Below are positions 59,679-64,000 of a stretch of 64,000 nucleotides of DNA, piece by piece. Numbering within the stretch: position 1 is the stretch's first letter; each line of letters opens with the position of its first letter. The notes under the pieces were generated by a model. The model saw only the letters and a list, made by a program, of their open reading frames with translations, searched no databases and was not told the DNA's origin. This DNA is from Priapulus caudatus (lineage: Eukaryota > Priapulida > Priapulimorpha > Priapulimorphida > Priapulidae). The position numbers were made by a program, and so were the translations under genes. Where the stretch lies: contig NW_014577141.1 in assembly GCF_000485595.1 (NCBI RefSeq), forward strand, positions 239,725 through 303,724, read 5' to 3'.

Positions 59679-61231
59679 CTGAAATTCAAAGGGAAACGTG
59701 AGGAGCGCTGCGGGAATCAACGATTAAACCTGTGGCTGCCACAATCCACGTCCTCATTCCTGCCTTCCTGCTGGGCGACAACTCACTCCCTTCGTGGATT
59801 ACACCTTTGTGTTACCTACTGCCTGTAATAAACGATAGTTAGTTCTATACGCACACTCACTGAGCAAGAGTTAGTGCCGACGAGAAACGAGTGTTAATGT
59901 GTGGTATATGCAGTCGACGAATGACCGAGGAATGTAACTGGTTGAGAAGGTAAAATGTGATAGCGATGTAGACACAAGAAACAGAGCGTAAACCCGAAAC
60001 AAAAAAGAGTGAGTGACAATGAGAAGATGAGGAAGTAAGTGAGAGATTTGCAACATGACCAGATGGTGTGCATTAAAGAACAGGCATACAACCACACCAG
60101 CAGAAACCATAGGAGATAGACAGCTTTCTCTTATTTAAACATACATCATTTATACAAAACATACTAATGAGTAGAAAGTTATTCCAAGTTGCAAACAGCT
60201 CTCTAGGCAGATGTGCAGCTTTTTTTGTCGCATTCTAGCTAACCATATCAGTTAGCAATGTAATAACTCAATGTGTTTTCAGTTAGTGTTTACTTACAAT
60301 AGTATCATTCTTAGCCACATCAAATATTCCAGCAGCCAGTAATATGGCCAACAATTAACACTAAAATGCAGGATATTTCAACTTTTTTAAACTGGCTTTT
60401 AACCTTTTAAAATAATTTGCATGCTAAGTAATCACTGGACAGCTAATTTGTATATATCAGTACATTGGATTAGCGTTTTAGTTTTTCCGATTGAGTTCTT
60501 TGGTCCATTTTCTGATAGAAATCTGTTCTTGCCCCCAATGAACACATCTTTTCAGCATACTGTTCTTATGGTAGTTCTCAATTTAACCCTATACTGCAAA
60601 TATTAACACAGTAGGTGATTTCCCTTTTCTGATTATTTTGGTAAACAGAAGAGTGTCCACTGATGCCATCGCATACCTTACTTTCACTGAATCAAAGAGG
60701 AGGAGCAGAGATGCAAACCCCACAAAGAAGGTAAAGTGTGCACAGGGATAGGTCATTCAAACTACATAGCATGGATCACAAATAAAGCAGTTAAATTAAA
60801 GGATGGTGGAGAAGAAAAAAATAATAAGGATAGTCGGGTAGTAAACCTATGTGTGGCAGGGTTTCCACCAGCCCCTTATTTGAGAGGGGAGAGGGGAGAC
60901 ATACCTCACATCACAATTAACCATCTCGGTGCAATTGATTTTCAAGCCAAAATTGAAAAGACCTCCAAAAACATCTCACAACACATTGAAATATGTTTTA
61001 CATATTCACGTGTTACATCTCTATTCGTGTCGATAAAACAAAAGAATGCCGCATAATTTAGGTTTCGAAATTTCCAAATGGTTCCTCAGGAACTGCCATT
61101 AGCAGTCGGGTGGGACAGGCAAACCCACACGGCATCCACCATCTCTTCGTGCAGAACTCTATTGCCCTGTAACCGTGCCGCCCCCCTCCCCACCATGCGG
61201 AACCCTGGGGGAAACCCTGTTTAGGTTTTAC
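59679..61231. other. GLYR1 intron
   Basis: No exon recognised. A pyrimidine-rich CTCCTCCTCTTTGATTCAG on the minus strand (near 60690) resembles an acceptor, but the next codon in phase is TGA, so I do not call an exon. A 106-codon frame at 60736-61056 has no motif. Confidence 0.5.
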
Positions 61232-61360
61232 CTTCCCAGCAAATGGCGTTCTGGAATAGTCTTTTGCAGGCGGCACGAATTTCTTGCCTGTCGCGTTTTC
61301 AGGGCGTATCAAGTTCAGCTCCTCATCAATGCTGGGCAGATCTGCTGTCTTTACCGGCGG
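61232..61360 (-). CDS. GLYR1: GLYR1-like exon: post-PWWP linker
   Basis: Forty-three codons, phase 0 at both ends, acceptor TGCATTGCACAG, donor AAG|GTAAAA. The product begins PPVKTADLPSIDEELNLIRP and includes GKKFVPPAKDYSRTPFAGK. It follows directly in frame on the PWWP exon ending NKPK. No domain; basic with an acidic start. Confidence 0.75.
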
Positions 61361-62250
61361 CTGTGCAATGCAACACGAGTCCGCGAGAGGAGAGAAATAC
61401 CAAATTTCAGTTGCAAGATCACACCGGATCGGAAGCCATGTAAACGCCACGCTTTAAACGCGCGCACCATTCGTGCGTGGCTGATTACGACTGAATCTGA
61501 TATCTCCCGGGATCGATTTTCTAATGCGTGCACAAAATCTAAAACAAAAGGGTTAGGGTACAGGTGCATGCAGAGGATTGGGGAAGAGGTGTAGGGAGTC
61601 ATGTTCATCTTCGCATAGATTCAAAGTTCCAGTGTACGTCCAAGTTAAATCATGATTTGTTTCACTGTTTAATAAACGAGTTGCCGGTTTTTGCTCAAAA
61701 TAAATGCACGATAGCACGGTGTAACACGGAAGTGCTGTTTTAAGTAATAATTTGAAAAAACTACATTTAAATTGTGTCTAGTTTGACCAGCAGCAAATAA
61801 CGACAACTAATGTTAAACGAAAACTGGCTCAATTATACTGAAATTTATAAACCTGTGTCCTCTGCACAACATTTGTGCTGCAGTATACCATGTAACAGCT
61901 AGCACCTAACCTTAAAAAAACCAGGACCCATCATGACCCTTGTCCTAACTACACACAACACACAGCAAAGCTCCACACTAAATTGACGATATTCAACAAC
62001 CACAATGAAAATGACAGGTAATCTCAAAAAGAGAAGCGTCAAGCAGAAACGTCACAGTCAGAGTATACTAGACTGCAGTTTATTAATTGCAATATGAGAG
62101 CAAACTCTCATAATTTTTGCTGCAATGTCGCTGCAAATTGGATATGCACAGCTACGTTTACCTTGGACGACCTTTAGCGTCACAGCAGTATTGCTACAAT
62201 GCACGCATGCATCCTCCACACAGTGCTGTGTTCGTATGATGCACATATAC
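61361..62250. other. GLYR1 intron
   Basis: AT-rich. No exon or repeat recognised. Confidence 0.6.
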
Positions 62251-62380
62251 CTTTGGTTTGTTGGTAAGCAATTCTTCCGCACTCTCACACGCATCTCTGA
62301 ATGAACCGCCCCGGCCACTCTTCTTGTTGGCTGCCTTGCCCTTCTCGTACATTGATACCAGGTCATCCACGATCCAAGCA
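62251..62380 (-). CDS. GLYR1: GLYR1-like exon: C-terminal part of PWWP domain
   Basis: 130 bp: one base completing a split Tyr codon plus 43 codons. Acceptor CCCTACAG, donor AAG|GTATAT. The product YAWIVDDLVSMYEKGKAANK continues to SFRDACESAEELLTNKPK. This aligns with the end of the GLYR1 PWWP domain, where human has HAWIKVEQLKPY followed by a FxxAVDAVEEF helix. AWI is the last beta strand, and the FRDACESAEELL helix packs against it. The PWWP domain reads H3K36-methylated nucleosomes. Confidence 0.9.
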
Positions 62381-62878
62381 CTGTAGGGATGAAATAAACA
62401 CTGGAGAGACTAATCCAGACAAAGGAAATGATTATATTACTGGACACCCACTGATATCAATTATTGATGAGTAATCGGAATTATATTTAAATGCTCTACA
62501 CAGCAAAAATATAAAAAGACAATCTTAAATTTATCTTGCAGTCTAATAGCTCTACTACAACACTACTACAGCTAATAGTGCAAAATCACCAATGATATAT
62601 TCTGTATATCATTTTAGCACAGATACACACCAGAAACCACCCTTTATGGCCCATTTTATCAAATTATTAAACAATTTCCTGTAACTAAAGCAATTGGTCT
62701 AAGATATTTTTTTGAATTAAATAAATAACATGATATTGTATATGACAGCAAATATATTTACTTGTGTTTGTTCATATCTTAACAAATGCCATTTATATAC
62801 ATCTTTGCATTACTACACATTTCCTAAAGAAGTCTTTTCCTGTAATGGCCATCATAAACATTTTAATTAGTCACTTAC
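62381..62878. other. GLYR1 intron
   Basis: AT-rich sequence with no recognised feature. Confidence 0.6.
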
Positions 62879-62961
62879 TAGTTTTCTGTGCTGAAGAAGA
62901 AGACGCATGTCATATTCTTCTTCCCTGCAGGTTTCTTTACATCCTTTGGTGGGACAACAAC
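62879..62961 (-). CDS. GLYR1: GLYR1-like exon: middle of PWWP domain
   Basis: 83 bp: 27 codons plus two bases of a split codon. Acceptor ATTTAATAG, donor ACTA|GTAAGT. The product VVVPPKDVKKPAGKK then NMTCVFFFSTEN matches human GLYR1 IVNPPKDLKKPRGKK and the following FFVKFFGTED. The VFFF-T-E strand contributes to the aromatic methyl-lysine cage region of PWWP domains. It joins in frame to both neighbouring exons. Confidence 0.92.
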
Positions 62962-63981
62962 CTATTAAATACAGTAAATGAACTTTTAGATATAGTGTAA
63001 GCCATACACTTTCCTCATTTAAAAAACAACTAATACATGTTTCATACTACTGGAGGACTTTCAATCACTTCTTCAATATCACAAATAGTTCTCACACCAG
63101 TGATTAGTGATCAAACAGAACTTCTTAATAAATATATATATTAAACCAGAATGTTTGCTAGAGTTTTTCAAATATAATGACTTGAACAGCCCTTACTACA
63201 TTTCTATGTCATCTTTAAATCAATTAACTGAACTAGAAAATACTCAATGAAATTTATTAGGTTTCTATATGTCAGTTGTGAATTATAAATGTAGTACTCA
63301 ATTAAATTTATTAAGTTTCTATATATCAGTTGTGGGTTATAAACGTAGAACTCTCATCAGTGAATGAAATATTTTAATGTATAGTGTAAAACTATAAATT
63401 CATGAACAATATATTGCAATAAACGTTTACATCGCTTCAAGTAACATTCTAAATCTTACATTGTAAATAATACTGGGGTCTTACGCTAAGCCTCACCTTG
63501 TCTGCAATGTGTGTGCGTGTGTGCATGCATCCGTGTGGGTGTGTGTGCATCACTATGTGTGTGAATGCATGCATGTGTGCATATGTGTGTCACTCTGTGT
63601 GTGTGTGTGTCTGTACGTCTGCATGCTTGTGTATTGAGGTGGTTAGGTGTGAGAGCATTCATGTGTTAAGGCGTGTATGTCACTATGACTATGTGTATAA
63701 CTTGTATCGTTATGTTCCCTGTTGACGTGTTGTGGAGTGTTATCTACCATTTGATTTACCGTTTAGCTGTAGCTGTAGCCAAACAAACATAATAAATGCT
63801 ATATCGTCCAGAATTACTAACACTGTTCACTTAACTTCCAGCATGCTTCTACCATGTATATATTTTTTGTTATACAAGTGCGATAACCTAATTATTAATT
63901 GTCAATATCTGTTGCTGTTTTCAAACTAGCCTACCGTCACAAAGGCAACGCGCCGGTTACGAATTGACGTTCTGTATTTAC
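62962..63981. other. GLYR1 intron, with TG microsatellite
   Basis: AT-rich intron. A TG-rich tract interspersed with GCATGCAT words lies at about 63505-63640. A direct repeat built on GTTTCTATATNTCAGTTGTG occurs near 63260 and 63317. Confidence 0.6.
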
Positions 63982-64000
63982 CTTTCCCGGCCACGGCGGA
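63982..64000 (-). CDS. GLYR1: GLYR1-like exon, partial: PWWP motif
   Basis: Only the last 19 bases of this exon are inside the window. They encode PPWPGK, the PWWP signature segment (YPPWPGK in human GLYR1), followed by the donor GTAAAT. Phase 0 with the next exon. The start codon and the exon's 5' part lie beyond the right edge. Confidence 0.88.

Noticed and set aside
60680-60710. Possible extra GLYR1 exon after a strong pyrimidine tract
   Set aside because: In the phase shared by neighbouring exons the first codon is a stop, and the flanking exons already join in frame.

Overview
This is a metazoan nuclear window, probably from an invertebrate. It has spliced genes with consensus GT-AG introns, a GLYR1/NPAC-type PWWP-dehydrogenase gene, an LRR-Ig single-pass receptor whose coding region is one exon, and very heavy micro- and minisatellite content. 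I recognise no vertebrate repeats. A lophotrochozoan or other marine invertebrate would fit, but the species cannot be named from this sequence. Only about 4 kb of the 64 kb is recognisable protein-coding sequence.

Layout. 1-7.7 kb: intergenic sequence with microsatellites, a 56-bp minisatellite (2.66-4.72 kb) and one copy of a 0.43-kb dispersed repeat. 7.7-27.2 kb: a large segmental duplication ordered A-B-C-B'-A'-B''-C', where B is present three times and A and C twice; each B carries a 38-bp minisatellite, and C holds a small ORF for a possible secreted peptide. 27.2-28.6 kb: low-complexity DNA and an unassigned 106-codon ORF. 28.6-34.0 kb: a second duplicated block, D and D', with a 25-N gap between them. 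34.0-35.1 kb: a 27-bp minisatellite. 35.1-40.2 kb: no gene recognised, several palindromes and microsatellites. 40.24-43.6 kb: the LRR-Ig transmembrane gene on the + strand. 43.6-48.4 kb: no gene, and a 28-bp minisatellite. 48.44-64.0 kb: eight exons of a GLYR1-like gene on the - strand, running from the PWWP domain at the right edge down to the start of the Rossmann-fold dehydrogenase domain at 48.4 kb. A minisatellite with an 886-N gap abuts the dehydrogenase exon, and the introns hold foldback and MITE-like elements.

The two genes converge tail to tail, and nothing in the sequence suggests they work together. GLYR1 proteins are chromatin readers with a catalytically altered beta-hydroxyacid-dehydrogenase fold. 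The LRR-Ig protein should sit in the plasma membrane.

Most notable observation: a dispersed family of very short palindromes with CAGGAGT / ACTCCTG ends. Four loci are flanked by perfect 7-bp direct repeats, two more by near-perfect ones, and all four perfect repeats fit NTANTAT. This looks like an ultra-short foldback insertion element. Much of 3.1-4.6, 13.0-13.8, 18.1-19.1, 21.9-27.2 and 31.5-34.0 kb has single-base indel noise typical of unpolished long-read consensus, so fine detail there is unreliable.
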